From Branchiostoma floridae (lineage: Eukaryota > Chordata > Leptocardii > Amphioxiformes > Branchiostomatidae): DNA of 64,000 bases. Of this stretch, positions 49,101-58,572 are shown in pieces (the stretch's first letter is position 1; the number at the start of each line of letters is the position of its first letter). The notes under the pieces are model-generated. The model searched no databases. It saw nothing but the letters and a program-made list of their open reading frames with translations, and was not told the DNA's origin. The position numbers and the translations under genes were made by a program. The stretch covers positions 11,039,870-11,103,869 of the forward strand of contig NC_049983.1 of assembly GCF_000003815.2 (NCBI RefSeq), given 5' to 3'.

Positions 49101-50912
49101 GTCTACCTTATAAAATAGATACCTTAGGAGAAAATTGGACCATTGTTTTGAGTATCACCCATTCACAAGTTTTCACAACCTATAAGGTACTATTTCAGGT
49201 CTGGTACCTGATCCTTTGGACATAAACTGGACCTGTATTTGAATTTTCTGTACCAGTACACACCCCTAGTGTAGATGGCTAAGGACCATGACTAACACCT
49301 TCTTCCCTCCCCTTACAGCAAGGTTTGGAGGTGATGGCAGTAAATGATGAGAACACCTTAGGGTTCTCCTTAGACCTTTACTCACGATACCTGGAAGCAG
49401 AAAAGGTGTGTAGCCATCTTCCTTTGTCAAATAGATACATGTTTGTATGTGGTACATGTAAGCTGTTCTATCTACATGTACATGTAGTCACCATATGTGT
49501 GGCATTGTTTGGGGAAATATTTAAAAGAAAGATGTTTGTATTTGTATTAATTGCATTTCCTTACTGAGTAATGAATTACATTAATATATGTGTACTAAGA
49601 ATCCTTCCAGTCTCTCTTTGTAATTCAGGTCATTCATGCCAAAAAGCAATTACTGGATATGATCTTGGAAATGGTCAGATGTCTCAGATAACATCCGTCA
49701 TCTTCAGTGACACGGATATCAGATGTTATCTGAGACGTCTGATCGTTTCCAAAATCACATCTAGTCGCTCAAGTAATTGCTTCATGTGCTTGGCGTATCT
49801 TATTACATGGATGTCTAACCTTCATCGACATGTTCAGATCCCTTACATTTAGTTTGGTTGTTGATAATGCAAAATATATCAGATACATGTAGGTGTTATA
49901 AGTGCCATCTTGTGATCCTGACATGAATGACAGTTTACGTCTAGAATAAGTCACCAATCAAACAACAAAAACCTCTTTGCCCCATGTAGGAAATGCTGTA
50001 CAGGAGAACGTGTAAGATGATGGAATTTGAGGCAGCCTCTAAAGCTGTGGAGAAGGCCAAGCCACAGAAGAGAGAAATGGTGGGTGTATCGAGAACTGTT
50101 CTGTGTCATTTTTTTAGGTTAATACATACGAATGTTGACTCAAAGTAAGTTTTGTTTGGAGAACTGTTGATGAATGCTTCTGATTTGATTGGCAGACGAC
50201 TTGTAGTTTTTTTTTGGATGAAGTACAGTATTTCTGTCCTACTTTTGCACTCATTTTTTTAGCATGGTGTTAAAAAGTTTTTTTTGTTTGTTTGTGTCTG
50301 TAGGCAGTGGCAGCAAGGGACAAAGCTGAGAAGGAGTTTGAAGACATCTCCAAGGCGGCAGAGAAAGAAGTAAGTCAGAATTTTCAACTCAGTCTGACAC
50401 TGTGACAATGTATCAGGGCCAGACTTACCAGCATCTTGTTTTACCACTGACAACTGGAATTGCAGTAAATTGACTGCAAGTTGTATCTTTGAAGCTACTG
50501 TTTTTACTTACCTCTAATCCAAGTATATGATTCGAACATTAGTTCATATAGTGTATATCTAGATGAGTGATTATCAGGAAAAAGGTTGTATATAAATCAG
50601 TTGCCTTCAGCTACATGTACATGTAGTAACAGTAGAAGTGTAGCAATGCAGGGACAACTTTTATTTTTTATTCCTGTAAATGGCCAGAAAAGGGATAGTA
50701 CAAAAATGTTAATGACAACAAAAGGGATAGTCCACAAATGTTGCCTTCCCTTCCAGTTGAAGAACTTCCACCATCAGCGGGTCCTGACATTCCAGGACAG
50801 TCTGGTCCGACACGCCGACGCCAAGGTCAAGGCCGCCCGAGACACATACGCGCTTCTCACCAAGTGTGTCACAGCACTCAAAACACTGGACACCAGCTTT
50901 AAACCACTGTAA
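28158..50912 (+). CDS. Sorting nexin of the SNX5/SNX6 family (PX-BAR), 15 coding exons
   Basis: SNX5/6-type proteins form the ESCPE-1/retromer-associated SNX-BAR coat with SNX1/2 and sort cargo from endosomes to the Golgi. Fifteen exons with GT/AG sites join in frame to 408 codons plus stop; human SNX5 and SNX6 are of almost the same length. Residues 2-40 are an acidic, Pro-rich disordered tail. The PX domain runs from about 48 to 170 (VFTVKVTD, VRLYEDFEWLEHCL, PPLPPKP) and has the long insert after the proline motif that marks SNX5/6. The BAR region is about 200-405 (EFFQKERD, EMLYRRTCKMMEFEAASKA). In the PX core the usual RRY is RLY, so canonical PI3P binding is probably lost, as in SNX5/6 (inference from family). 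The gene is convergent with the coiled-coil gene downstream. Confidence 0.9.
28161..33198 (+). other. SNX intron 1
   Basis: AT-rich intron with short runs of G (30480) and a GGTCCAG/GGTCC-rich tract (31188-31232). No exon or clear transposon ends were recognised. Confidence 0.5.
33199..33399 (+). CDS. SNX exon 2: acidic tail and first PX strand
   Basis: The acceptor is TATTTTCAG|GACA and the donor CACAAAA|GTGAGC; 67 codons. It holds an Asp/Glu/Pro-rich region ending PTLPPKPFEPVFTVKVTDAA, the entry into the PX domain. Confidence 0.9.
35965..37189. mobile_element. Non-autonomous DNA transposon with ~33-bp TIRs
   Basis: The left end TAAGGCCACACCAATTTAAT continues to CGTTGGTTCTCGGA. The right end mirrors it (TCCGAGAACCAACTAATT, then AAATTGGTATGGCCTAA). 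Poly-A and poly-T runs lie just inside each end. The interior has no transposase frame. It sits in SNX intron 2. Confidence 0.75.
38587..38760. mobile_element. MITE family GCCAAAAAGCA, copy 1
   Basis: The ends GCCAAAAAGCAGTTACTCAA and TTGAGTAAATGCTTTTTGGC are inverted; CGTTTCCAAAATCA and TGTCTGAAACG motifs lie inside. Homology with copy 2 (49638) runs on to the right through TATCTTATTACA and TGGATGTC. It is in SNX intron 2. Confidence 0.7.
40533..40556. repeat. TG/G microsatellite
   Basis: A short run of TG dinucleotides is followed by a run of G, in SNX intron 2. Confidence 0.8.
40933..41135. mobile_element. Foldback element
   Basis: CCTAGCCTCTTTCACTGGCTTC-type left arm pairs with the right arm GAAGCCGGTGAAGGAGGCTA. 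The interior has a GT-rich run. It is in SNX intron 2. Confidence 0.65.
42223..42324 (+). CDS. SNX exon 3: PX core
   Basis: The acceptor is GTTGCCCAG|ATCA and the donor CATT|GTAAGT; 34 codons. It contains EEYKVVRLYEDFEWLEHCL. The intron before it is 8.8 kb, the largest of the gene. Confidence 0.95.
42869..42938 (+). CDS. SNX exon 4: PX proline motif
   Basis: The acceptor is CCCTGTAG|GTAC and the donor CTGG|GTAAGA. It encodes VPPLPPKPSTTAQSAEARSK and ends one base into a Gly codon. Confidence 0.93.
43630..43837. mobile_element. Foldback element
   Basis: The left CCTGTTCATACAGTG...GAATTCACTCAGG and the right CCTGAGTGAATTC...GGTATGAACAGG are inverted copies of about 45 bp. It is in SNX intron 4. 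Confidence 0.7.
44680..45095. other. CpG-rich insert in an AT-rich SNX intron
   Basis: Composition changes abruptly, with many CG dinucleotides (GTGTCGTGTGC, GGTCCCGGTCAAGTGACGC, GGCGGCGTTTCTGCGCCGG). Possible weak inverted ends (GGCTCCTATAAAG and CTACAAAGGAGCGG) suggest a mobile element. There is no coding signal. Confidence 0.35.
46001..46147. mobile_element. Diverged TCTCCAAGC foldback element
   Basis: The left AATCTCCAAGCGGGGCCTAC and the right mirrored CTGCCTGGAGATT keep the ends of the family at 26475; GATAGTATCAAA/TTTAATACTATC pair inside. It ends about 115 bp before SNX exon 5. Confidence 0.65.
46263..46323 (+). CDS. SNX exon 5: PX insert
   Basis: The acceptor is TTGTACAG|GTAA and the donor GAGAA|GTGAGT. 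It encodes NDIKLVVGDEFEKDCRSLE, the place of the helical hairpin insert of SNX5/6. Confidence 0.93.
46747..46822 (+). CDS. SNX exon 6: end of PX domain
   Basis: The acceptor is TGTTACAG|GTAC and the donor GGGAG|GTAAGG. It encodes YLHLVVTHPILGQDESITKF; HP-x-L is conserved in the family. Confidence 0.94.
47006..47089 (+). CDS. SNX exon 7: PX-BAR linker
   Basis: The acceptor is CCTCCAG|GCTC and the donor CACAAG|GTGAGA. It encodes LKKSIFSNLSKAVGEARKG, the amphipathic helix region before the BAR domain. Confidence 0.94.
47661..47681 (+). CDS. Possible 21-nt SNX microexon (alternative)
   Basis: It has a very good pyrimidine tract and acceptor (CCTTTCCTGCTGCCTGTGTG then TAG) and a donor CCG|GTAACT. 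It would add MVPKNMP in phase 0 between residues 199 and 200, without changing the frame. Exons 7 and 9 also join correctly without it, so it would be an alternative cassette. No transcript evidence is available. Confidence 0.45.
48040..48114 (+). CDS. SNX exon 9: start of BAR domain
   Basis: The acceptor is CTGTTGCAG|GATG and the donor AAGAG|GTGAGT; 25 codons. It encodes DVNEFFQKERDTVNEVSVQM, aligned with the conserved D-x-x-FF-x-x-E start of the SNX5/6 BAR domain. Confidence 0.95.
48357..48387 (+). CDS. SNX exon 10
   Basis: The acceptor is CTTTTCAG|AATT and the donor CAGA|GTAAGT. This small exon (31 bp) encodes NFMKIVYGEQ and the first base of an Arg codon, in BAR helix 1. Confidence 0.92.
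48557..48641 (+). CDS. SNX exon 11
   Basis: The acceptor is ATTTGCAG|GGGT and the donor ACAA|GTAAGA. It encodes VAVGLSHLSTALHLGGQL and more of BAR helix 1-2. Confidence 0.94.
48756..48795 (+). CDS. SNX exon 12
   Basis: The acceptor is TTTTACAG|ACTT and the donor CAAAG|GTATGC. It encodes LFTQFSEGLEDAK. Confidence 0.92.
48865..49268. mobile_element. MITE with TAGGGGTGKGTAC ends
   Basis: The left end TAGGGGTGGGTACC and the reverse complement of the right end TAGGGGTGTGTACTGGTAC match. The interior has GGTACC and GGACCTG motifs. It lies in the SNX intron directly upstream of exon 13. Confidence 0.6.
49319..49405 (+). CDS. SNX exon 13
   Basis: The acceptor is CCCTTACAG|CAAG and the donor AAAAG|GTGTGT. 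It encodes 29 codons, with LGFSLDLYSRYLEAEK. A MITE ends 50 bp before the acceptor. Confidence 0.94.
49638..49840. mobile_element. MITE family GCCAAAAAGCA, copy 2
   Basis: The ends GCCAAAAAGCAATTACT and AGTAATTGCTTCATGTGC are partly inverted; the inside is an imperfect palindrome (CAGATGTCTCAGATAACATC against GATGTTATCTGAGACGTCTG). It is in the SNX intron between exons 13 and 14. Confidence 0.7.
49990..50079 (+). CDS. SNX exon 14
   Basis: The acceptor is CATGTAG|GAAA and the donor AAATG|GTGGGT. It encodes EMLYRRTCKMMEFEAASKAV and the start of a basic segment; LLYRRT-type sequence is a SNX5/6 hallmark. Confidence 0.95.
50304..50369 (+). CDS. SNX exon 15
   Basis: The acceptor is GTCTGTAG|GCAG and the donor AAGAA|GTAAGT. 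It encodes 22 codons including KAEKEFEDISKAAEKE, matching the C-Q-x-FE-x-(I/L)S part of the family. Confidence 0.94.
50757..50912 (+). CDS. SNX exon 16: C-terminus and stop
   Basis: The acceptor is CCCTTCCAG|TTGA; stop TAA at 50910-50912. It encodes FHHQRVLTFQDSLVRHADAK and ends LDTSFKPL, the last BAR helix. Confidence 0.95.
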   Translation: MKNFHHQRVLTFQDSLVRHADAKVKAARDTYALLTKCVTALKTLDTSFKPL

Positions 50913-53150
50913 GGCTTCAACAGGGAACTCCACAGTAGCAACATACAGCTCACCCCTATGCAGTCCAATTCTAGGAAAAACATGTGATACAAAAACAAGA
51001 CTATAGAGTAGATATTGCCCGACAATTGAATCGACCATCCTGGAAAATTGCCACTGAAAACGTCACCAGTGCTTTGGTCTGTAAAATAGGAGGGAAATGT
51101 GATTTGACAGATGTAGATGTGGGTGCCAGACATCGTACAATGCAGCTTTAGTGTGCACTGAGCATCACAGAATTACATGTACATGTAGTATGTAAAAATA
51201 TAGGAAGGGTACAGACAAGTCCTGTACTTATCAAGGGTTAGAAGAACTGTTTCTTGAACCCATCTTGAACAGAATTCTCAAGTGCTCTAGCACTATCATT
51301 GATAAATAAGTTGTCATTTGGGTAATTTGTCCTGTGTAAGAGAAGCCATTTGCCCTGTCCAAGCTTTTTTCGCCAGGGAGTATGTTTGCATGTAGTGCCT
51401 TCAGGATTGGCTATGGTTCTTAGTTTTGTCATGAGAGCTGAGCTCAGAAAAACAACCACACAGTAGCAAAACACAATGGAATACGATTGTAACATCAACT
51501 TCAATGTGAATTGATAAGTGTTGTGCAGAATGAAGACTTGTGTATAGCTGAATGAGTTAACTAGTTTAAGCTGCCCTTCTTGAGCTCATTCGTAATGGAA
51601 CAAAGTCATGTACAAAGTAATCTTTCATGTCCGTAAAAAATAAATTTGCCATTTGAAAACTTAACAATTATTGAAAACAACCTGTACATGTCCCCTTAGT
51701 GTAATGTGCTCTGTTGGAAAAACAAGATAAGAAGACCACTTGTCGTTAATCAGTGAAAAGTTGAAGTCTGGGCCAGAATGTAGTTAAAGACAAGGTGCAA
51801 TCGTAAAAGACATTTGATATACAAAATGTATATGAATAGAATGGCTGCAATGGCAGCTGTTAAAAGTTTTGTGCTAAAATATCCTAATTGTTAAAAGTTA
51901 TTTGTGAATGCATTCCTTATGTTAGGTGCTAACAGTTGTTAGATCCATGCTTTGTAAAAATGTGATGGCTTTATAATGTTCAAATTATGGACAGCTGTAT
52001 GCCTGATGATGATGATGACATGACTCTACAATGAAGCTAAGCTGGCATGGCTTTAAAATGGCAGAAAAACAGTGCAAATTTATATCATGGCAACCCAGCA
52101 AATGGTGGCGTTGGAAGAGACAATAGAATAAGAAAAAGTCGAAAGTTTCTGAAATTGCATATTGCCAGTTGGGGTCATTGTTAATCCAGCTTTGAGGCTT
52201 TTTCAAAATGTCTTGTAATTCCAGACAATGTGACTCTACAGATAGTTGGCAATTTTGAATGATGCATAATCTTGAATGATGCATAATCTTGTCCAACCCT
52301 CAATGATTGTAATCAGTGGGTAATGTATATGTAATGTCTAGCAGGTCCAACACATCCATGTGTAGCTCATAGGTTGTTCATTCAGTTACAGTAATTTTCT
52401 TCTATCTTTCAGAGGATTTATTTTTAGTTGGGGTAATTTTTTTCATTACTTGAAAAAGCCTCTCTATAAACCCCAGTAAATACAAACATATCTACATGTC
52501 ACTACTGACTACATGTTCTGATATCTCGGTTATCGTAATTGACCAATCATTCATCATTGGTCTTTCTACTAGGTTGTAAGAATGAATTCTTTAGACAAGA
52601 GGGTGATTCCAGGTCTTAATTTAAATGTTGCACCCGTAAATGTAGCTCTGCACATTGCTTTAAAAGCAATTTGTGAAATCTTTCATTATGATTTAACATA
52701 AAAAGTACATAAATGTGCATCCATGTGTACATAAACATTGTCAGCAAATGGTACTGAAATAAAAGTAAGCTTGGTGATAAGTCTGAAGATAGCCATAGAA
52801 GGAAAGTCCAATGACAATGGCTTTAAAAAAAAGTCTTATACAAGCTCTGAATAAAACTACACCTTTACCTTGGAAGTAGACTAGGTAAAGTGAATGTGAT
52901 AGTGTTCCATGTCACCATGTACCATTTTGCTTGATACTGTGTAGAGGATACGTGAGCTGGAGAAACAATCATTTTTTTGCAAACTTTATTACAATGAGGT
53001 GAGTACAACAGTCTTCTCCAGCTACTTATTGTCATACTGATGACTAAAATGATTATTATAATTATGAATGGCTCTTGCTTGAAGTAATACAAAGATTATC
53101 AGAACAAGTTTTATGACTTTTATTATAGCTGTAATAAAGAATTACAATGA
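50913..53150 (+). other. Presumed SNX 3' UTR and end region
   Basis: No gene was found. Candidate polyadenylation signals (AATAAA) occur at about 51640, 52757, 52851 and 53132. Which one is used cannot be told from sequence alone. Confidence 0.35.
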
Positions 53151-53230
53151 TGAATATGGCATCCGTATCGCCAAGAAAAGACAGTGCTGTTGTCTCTTTG
53201 TCTCTTGATCTGTGTAATTTCTAGTAATTA

Positions 53231-53695
53231 GGTGTGTGAAAATATGCCCTGTTCCCTGCATTCATTTACTGATCTGTCTAAAGATTTTGAAGGTTCCTCA
53301 TCTTTATTCAGTGATTGTACAAAATGTTATGAAAACTTAAAAAGTCCTAAAACGACGATTAATGTCTTAAATCTATCGTCCTTTTTTTCGTGTGTCTGTG
53401 ACGTTATATGTTTCCGTTGTTTACTAATCGGCACAACTCTCTATCTCTTGAATTGTATAATTGTGTGAAACTATATCCCGTTCCATGCACTCATTTACTG
53501 ATCTGTCCCAAGCTCTTGAAGGCTCGTCACTTACTATTCGCACTAGTGCACCTCGTATTCAGTGGTTGTACAAAGCAAAATGGGAAAACTTGAAAAATCT
53601 CAAAACGACATGGAATGTCTTAGATCTATCCTGTTTGTTTCGTGTGTCTGTAACATTACATGTTTCTGTTGTCTACTACTACGGTACAACTCTCC
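53231..53695. repeat. Tandem duplication of ~230 bp at the 3' end of the coiled-coil gene
   Basis: Copy 1 (53231-53455) and copy 2 (53463-53695) share CATTTACTGATCTGTC, CTTGAAGG or TTTGAAGG, AAAACGAC, TCGTGTGTCTGT and GGTACAACTCT/GGCACAACTCT in the same order. Copy 2 overlaps the stop codon of the minus-strand gene, so the duplication includes its last codons and 3' UTR. Confidence 0.8.
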
Positions 53696-53908
53696 GCTTG
53701 TCAACTTTCTCTACAAGCGGGAGGAAGGAGTCGACATCCCCGGACCCACCCGAGCAGCAGTCCGCCAACCCCGCCAGCTCCCTCTGCAAGGTGATGATGT
53801 GTGCCTTCTGACTGCCCACTGTGTTCCTTAAGTCGTCCTTATCCATCTTCAGTTCTTTCACTTCTTTAGCTAGGTCCACGATCTCATCTTTGATGCTCTG
53901 TAGAAAAC
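53679..53908 (-). CDS. Coiled-coil gene exon 3 and stop
   Basis: The acceptor is CTTTGTTAG|GTTT; the alternative AG a few bases later would give an early stop. It ends LPLVEKVDKRRVVP and TAG at 53681-53679. Confidence 0.72.
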
Positions 53909-55521
53909 CTAACAAAGAAGGGGGTTATGTTAACGTTGTCAAACAACTAACGTTTTCTCACCAAAGAAGAATGTATGTATGAGTCAATGATTCTGGTTCT
54001 TGCATGCTAGACTTGATGATCACCTCTCAATATTTGACACATATAGATACAAATGTACCTCCAACTATGTAGAACTTATTTATGTGTCACTTTTAAGGCT
54101 AACGTCACATTTCCAAACCGGGGCCCGGCAGAGCTTTTCGTGGAAACGAAAAATAGTAGTGTATACGTAAACTACATTTATTTCCAGAATTTCCTAACAA
54201 ACATTCATAATGATAAGGGTTTCAGCGCGAAAAACAAACTCCGAACGTACAGACTACAATGAAGAGGAGTATTTGAAAATTACAAACATTCGGCACAGAA
54301 CTACCATTGCTAAACTAAGAATCAGTTGCCACAGACTGCGAATTAAATCAGGAAGACAACCGCACTCCTCTAGAACAAAGAGTCTGCCAATTTTAATTTG
54401 TACCTCAAACATGGTAGAAGATGAAATGCACTTCACTGTTGATTGCGATATGTATGTGACATGTTAATGATAGAAATACTCTATTTAGTTATATAGAAAG
54501 TAGATTCCCTCATTTTAGACACATGAGTAGCACTGACAAGTTTATATTTCTCATGCGTTTTGACAAACCGACAATAGCTAAACCCATACAGTCGTACATT
54601 TTCACCATAACCAAGAAGCGAGAAGAAGCCGAACTAGATTTGTGATACTTTTATATGTATATATCTTGACTTGTTGTGACCTGTACTTAGCTCGGTTGGG
54701 CAAAACTGTACAATAAAGGTCTTCATTCATTCATTAATTCCCACGACCATTTTCTTTACGTCTTCTGTAGTTTGGTGTCTTTTATATCATACTTTTCGTT
54801 CCCAAAAGGGCCCCGGCGATGTAAGCCTTAGCGGTGTCATGCATACAGCCATTTATGGATAGGCCGAACAAGTCAACGGACTTGACAATGAAGACGTTCA
54901 CACGCAGTGTCGCCATGTCACATACTAGTATCCAAATGTGTAACCGTTATGGAGGTCAAACCTACCTTTATCTCCCTCCAGTTCCTTGATCTTGTCCGCC
55001 TGCAAGTCCACCCGGACTTGGAGAAGTTTTCTACTGGTTTCCAGCTCGTTAATCTGCTTTTGTTGCTTCTCAATCCTTCAAGGTGAGGACGAAACAATAC
55101 ATTATGGGCAAACTAAATTCGGGGATATAGCATTTGTTTTTTTCACTTATGCCTCTCTTTTTTTTGGTGCACTGTCTCTACTTCGCAAAGTAGCCAACAC
55201 GCTCTGTCAGAACGTGACGTATAGAGGAACATAGCCAGGCAGCAGTTTTCCTTGCTTTTCAGTTGCAGGATGATATTATACATGTAGTTCTACAGTATTA
55301 AGGGGTTGCTAGCCAAAAGTATAGGAATGCTACACTCACATTTCCTCCAGCATGTCCAGCTGACCGTCGTCTTGATCGGATCGGTCCGAGTCACTTGAGG
55401 CCCCGCCGCTCTCCTGACTCCTCCTGCGGGTGCGAAAGCGGAACCACTTGCTGTCGGTCAAGTTTAAAGTCAGCAGCATCGCCACCACCACCAGTAACAC
55501 CGACCTACTGAGGAAAGCCAT
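53679..55521 (-). CDS. Predicted secreted coiled-coil protein, 3 exons, 173 aa
   Basis: Exons are 55340-55521, 54966-55075 and 53679-53908; they join in frame to 173 codons plus TAG. The protein starts with a clear signal peptide (MAFLSRSVLLVVVAMLLTLN), then a basic patch (WFRFRTRRR), an acidic Ser/Asp stretch, and about 90 residues of heptad-like coiled coil (IEKQQKQINELETSRKLLQV; IVDLAKEVKELKMDKDDLR). It ends with a Cys pair (ADCCSGGSGD). The coiled coil and adjacent cysteines suggest a disulphide-linked oligomer, like the N-terminal stalk of many secreted C-terminal-domain proteins, but no such domain follows in the annotated frame. I do not recognise the gene. It is convergent with the SNX gene. 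Confidence 0.7.
54094..54830. mobile_element. TIR element copy 2, interrupted by a LINE fragment
   Basis: The left end TTAAGGCTAACGTCACATTT is followed by CCAAACCGGGGCCCGGC, almost identical to the copy at 4313. The right end mirrors it (GGGCCCCGGCGATGTAAG, then CCTTA) and shares the TTTTCGTTC-type inner part. The LINE at 54210-54745 lies between them. The whole block is in the intron between exons 2 and 3 of the coiled-coil gene. Confidence 0.65.
54210..54745 (+). mobile_element. CR1-like LINE 3' fragment
   Basis: The translated piece has HRTTIAKLRISCHRLRIKSG, then VEDEMHFTVDC, the Cys/His-type C-terminal region behind the reverse transcriptase of CR1/RTE-type LINEs. After a frame break it continues with KFIFLMRF and REEAELDL and a stop at 54643-54645. 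It ends with ACAATAAAGG and an ATTC-repeat tail, typical of CR1-like 3' ends. It is 5'-truncated and dead. Confidence 0.8.
54966..55075 (-). CDS. Coiled-coil gene exon 2
   Basis: The acceptor is CACCTTGAAG|GATT (an AAG acceptor, acceptable but not ideal) and the donor AAAG|GTAGG. Its first base completes a Met codon; it then encodes a heptad-rich helix with VRVDLQADKIKELEGDK. Confidence 0.68.
55340..55521 (-). CDS. Coiled-coil gene exon 1: signal peptide and acidic region
   Basis: ATG at 55521; donor GAAAT|GTGAGT leaves two bases of a codon. It has the signal peptide, RTRRR and the SDSDRSDQDDGQLDMLEE acidic region. Confidence 0.75.
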
Positions 55522-55529
55522 GGCTCAGA

Positions 55530-58500
55530 GACCTCGGGAACTTTCTTAGCAGATTCTCTTGCACAAGAAAATTACATTATATATATCCTCTACAACGGAA
55601 GTTAGTCAGGGTTTTCGGGATGGTACGGAACTTATTTGGGAAGTAGGATCGGCATTTGACAGATATGACGTTATTTCCTGACTAGCATGGGTTAGTATGG
55701 CAGACTTCCAGACACAATTGTGATTTTAACTGGATCACACGGGCTGGAGTGAAGGGTTACCAAAACACAAGGACTGATTCTAACGAACTTCGTCTGTGCC
55801 AACTACTGCCAGTGCCAGATATACACTTTTAGTTTTATAAAGTGTTGTGCAAAGAAAGATTTTAAAGTGTCTGTTTAAATGGTGGTGGTACTACATATTT
55901 CAGTATCAGTGTTATTTACTGTTAATCCTCTCACAGAAGTCTTTTTCTTCTTCTCTCTTGGAATGTCGCGTCAGTTATCGTCCTCGAGGCTGTGTCCTTC
56001 TCTACACTTCCCGCAGACACTAGCTTTCTCAAAGTAAGGGAAACATCCTGCCTGGTCAGTAATGTACAGGAAATGGGACGGGGTTTTTTCTGAACAATCT
56101 GTCGGCAATGGTTAATTCACACAGCTGTACATGTACGTCATCCTAAAGAAATGTGTGACCAGAAGTTAACAAATCTGCTGCGTCATCGGATATACGGACA
56201 CGTACGGTGCGCTGAATAAAAGTTAACCGTTGCCTTGTGTACAGATGTACTTTGCTGCTCTTGTTGCATGGATACATGCTTGTACAACTTGAATAAAAGA
56301 AGATCTATATTTAAGAATGTCTTGAATGTGCTGTTAAATTTACCCGTGACCTCGGTACGTAGTTTTGCTTGTGAAATCATCATTCAGCATTAAGCAAATA
56401 GGACAGAATTCGAACCTCCTTGGTATAACATAACCTACACAAGCTTGATTTGTTCATGATACAAGCGCACGTCAATTTTTGCAAGTTTTCAAAAAGGAAA
56501 AGAAAAGGAAATTTATGCCATGCCACTTACGTTTGTTACACCATTTTCTGGAACTGGATAACATAACAAGGTTAACTCATGAAATATATATTTTCTGACG
56601 TTAAAAGTCGTCCAGAGGGTGTCATTTACAAAATCGAGCTACAAATTTGTTGTGGCCTTGCTACATAAAATTCATACCGGTTACGGCATCAGTGTTAGCC
56701 ACCCGGTCAGTTCAAGAACACCAGTTTTGCAAACGTGAAGACCGTGAGCGGCCAAATAAAATGAAGTAAAAACAACGAAGTTCCACACTTTTCATCTATT
56801 ATATCACTAGTACATGAAATATGTACGACAAACTGATTAGAATATGTTGTAAAAGTTCCAGGATAAATTCTAACCACGTTTTCATTTCAATCAAGAAGGA
56901 ATTATATCCCCTAAGAGAGCCTAATTTGACGTTGCCTAAGCCCGCTAACGGAGCTTTTCGCCCAATGGCCAAACTAGGAAGGTTCGTAAGGGGTTTACAA
57001 ATTCTGATTGCAGAAGCACTTTTGTTGTCTTACTTCACGTTCCAGCTATAAATGACTCAGAAAATCATCCTTTAGTACTTCGATCGGTGGATTTCAGGAA
57101 CACAAGCAGCTAAAATACTGTGTTTATCAACAACACAACAACTCGAGAAGGCTTGTCTTCATATTTGGCATGTGTGTTACCTGGAAGGAGTAGGCTCAGG
57201 ATTACTAGTAGTCGCCTTAATGCTCTGGACAAGCCATGGTCGCGATTTTTCTATGGCAGGTATCTCTTGTGGAGGTTGATCCCTCTCTCAGCTTGCTCCG
57301 GAATTGCAGTCAATGTGGCGTTTTTGTTGAAATCTTTCAAAAAAGATAACGGAAGAAAGGAACAATCGATTTTCATAATTTTGGGTACGGGGGTTGCTTA
57401 CAGTGATGTACACGAAGAAATGTAAATTATGCAACTACATTTGCACAAAATGGACAAATGATTTGTGCCATACAAATGTTTTCAATTAATTTATCTTTTG
57501 TCATGGCATCAATTTTGGCATCACGACAAAGTTTTATCCGCATGGGCGTATATGTTGTAGCCTTACCTTTACTGTATTCTCCCCTCAAAGTCAATAACCT
57601 CCAAGCTTCACCCTAATTTGCCGAACAAACTGATAAGAAAGTTGCGCTGAGCCCAACTTTCAGGTCCTAGTCAGACAGCATGTTATCTGATGTAAAGTAT
57701 TCTTAGAGAGGGCAGAGTTCCCTCAGTGGGAGTGAAAGCCAGCAGTCACTTGTAGACGCCATCCTCCATCCATTGAGATACTCTTAGCACAAGTTAGCAT
57801 ATTCAATGCCGTTTTTTCAAGTCCAAGAGAGAGGTACTGGCTTTGGGAGAAAGCCAGAGTTTCAATCACTTGCAGAGTTGATTCAGTTGGTGTTCCACTT
57901 GAGCCACCTTCCATGGAAGCGGGATGTGCTGCCTGGAAACTGTGATCCATCTTGTGCCACCAGAATGACATACTGTAAATGTTGAAATTGTTGAGGTGGG
58001 TTAATGTGTTTGATTTTTGTGGTGACTTTCAATTCTTACCACAAAATTAAAACGAATGTTTTCTCCCCTCCCATCCCCACACCCGACTACAAAATGTAAA
58101 AACCACCACTAACAGACTCTATAGTCTTCTTACTGTGAAATTACATCCCTGCTAACTTAAAGAAATTTACTGTAGCAGGAATAAGGGGTTAACACAGAAC
58201 TGTGCGCTACTTACTATTATCATAATACTAGTTCACATGGTTCAAATACTCCAAGATCTTACACATGACACTGTGGTAGTGAACCCTTCAGCAGCGTGTC
58301 TATAGTGTTGGCATCCGACTTAACCTCCATCACGCCTCAGTAAGCTTTACTCTAGACTTCCCACCAGAAGGTCGTGGATTACAGGCAACTGCCAGTTGTT
58401 GCTGGGTAGTTGCACAGCTTATTCCAACACTCCCTGATGCCTGAGGTTCTGTACATGTGGAATAATGAAGAACCAGTGCTCCCGTTCAGTCAACTCTTGG

Positions 58501-58560
58501 TTTGCGTCAGTCAAAGCTCCACTTGGGACTCTGCCTGTCTGCCTTAGAGCACTCAGTCTA
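55530..58560. other. Intergenic region, no supported gene
   Basis: Frames of 60-100 codons occur (for example at 57120-57425 plus and 57723-57971 minus), but with no recognised motif or splice support. The first few hundred bases hold the promoter of the coiled-coil gene; no element could be fixed. Confidence 0.4.
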
Positions 58561-58572
58561 GTGATACAGATT

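Noticed and set aside
50709..51133. Two minus-strand frames of 109 and 119 codons opposite the last SNX exon
   Set aside because: They are antisense to a conserved coding exon and have no content of their own.
57120..57425. Plus-strand frame of 101 codons
   Set aside because: No recognisable motif, no splice context, AT-rich surroundings; treated as chance.
57723..57971. Minus-strand frame of 82 codons
   Set aside because: Balanced composition made it worth reading, but no motif or splice site supports it; it may be part of an old element.
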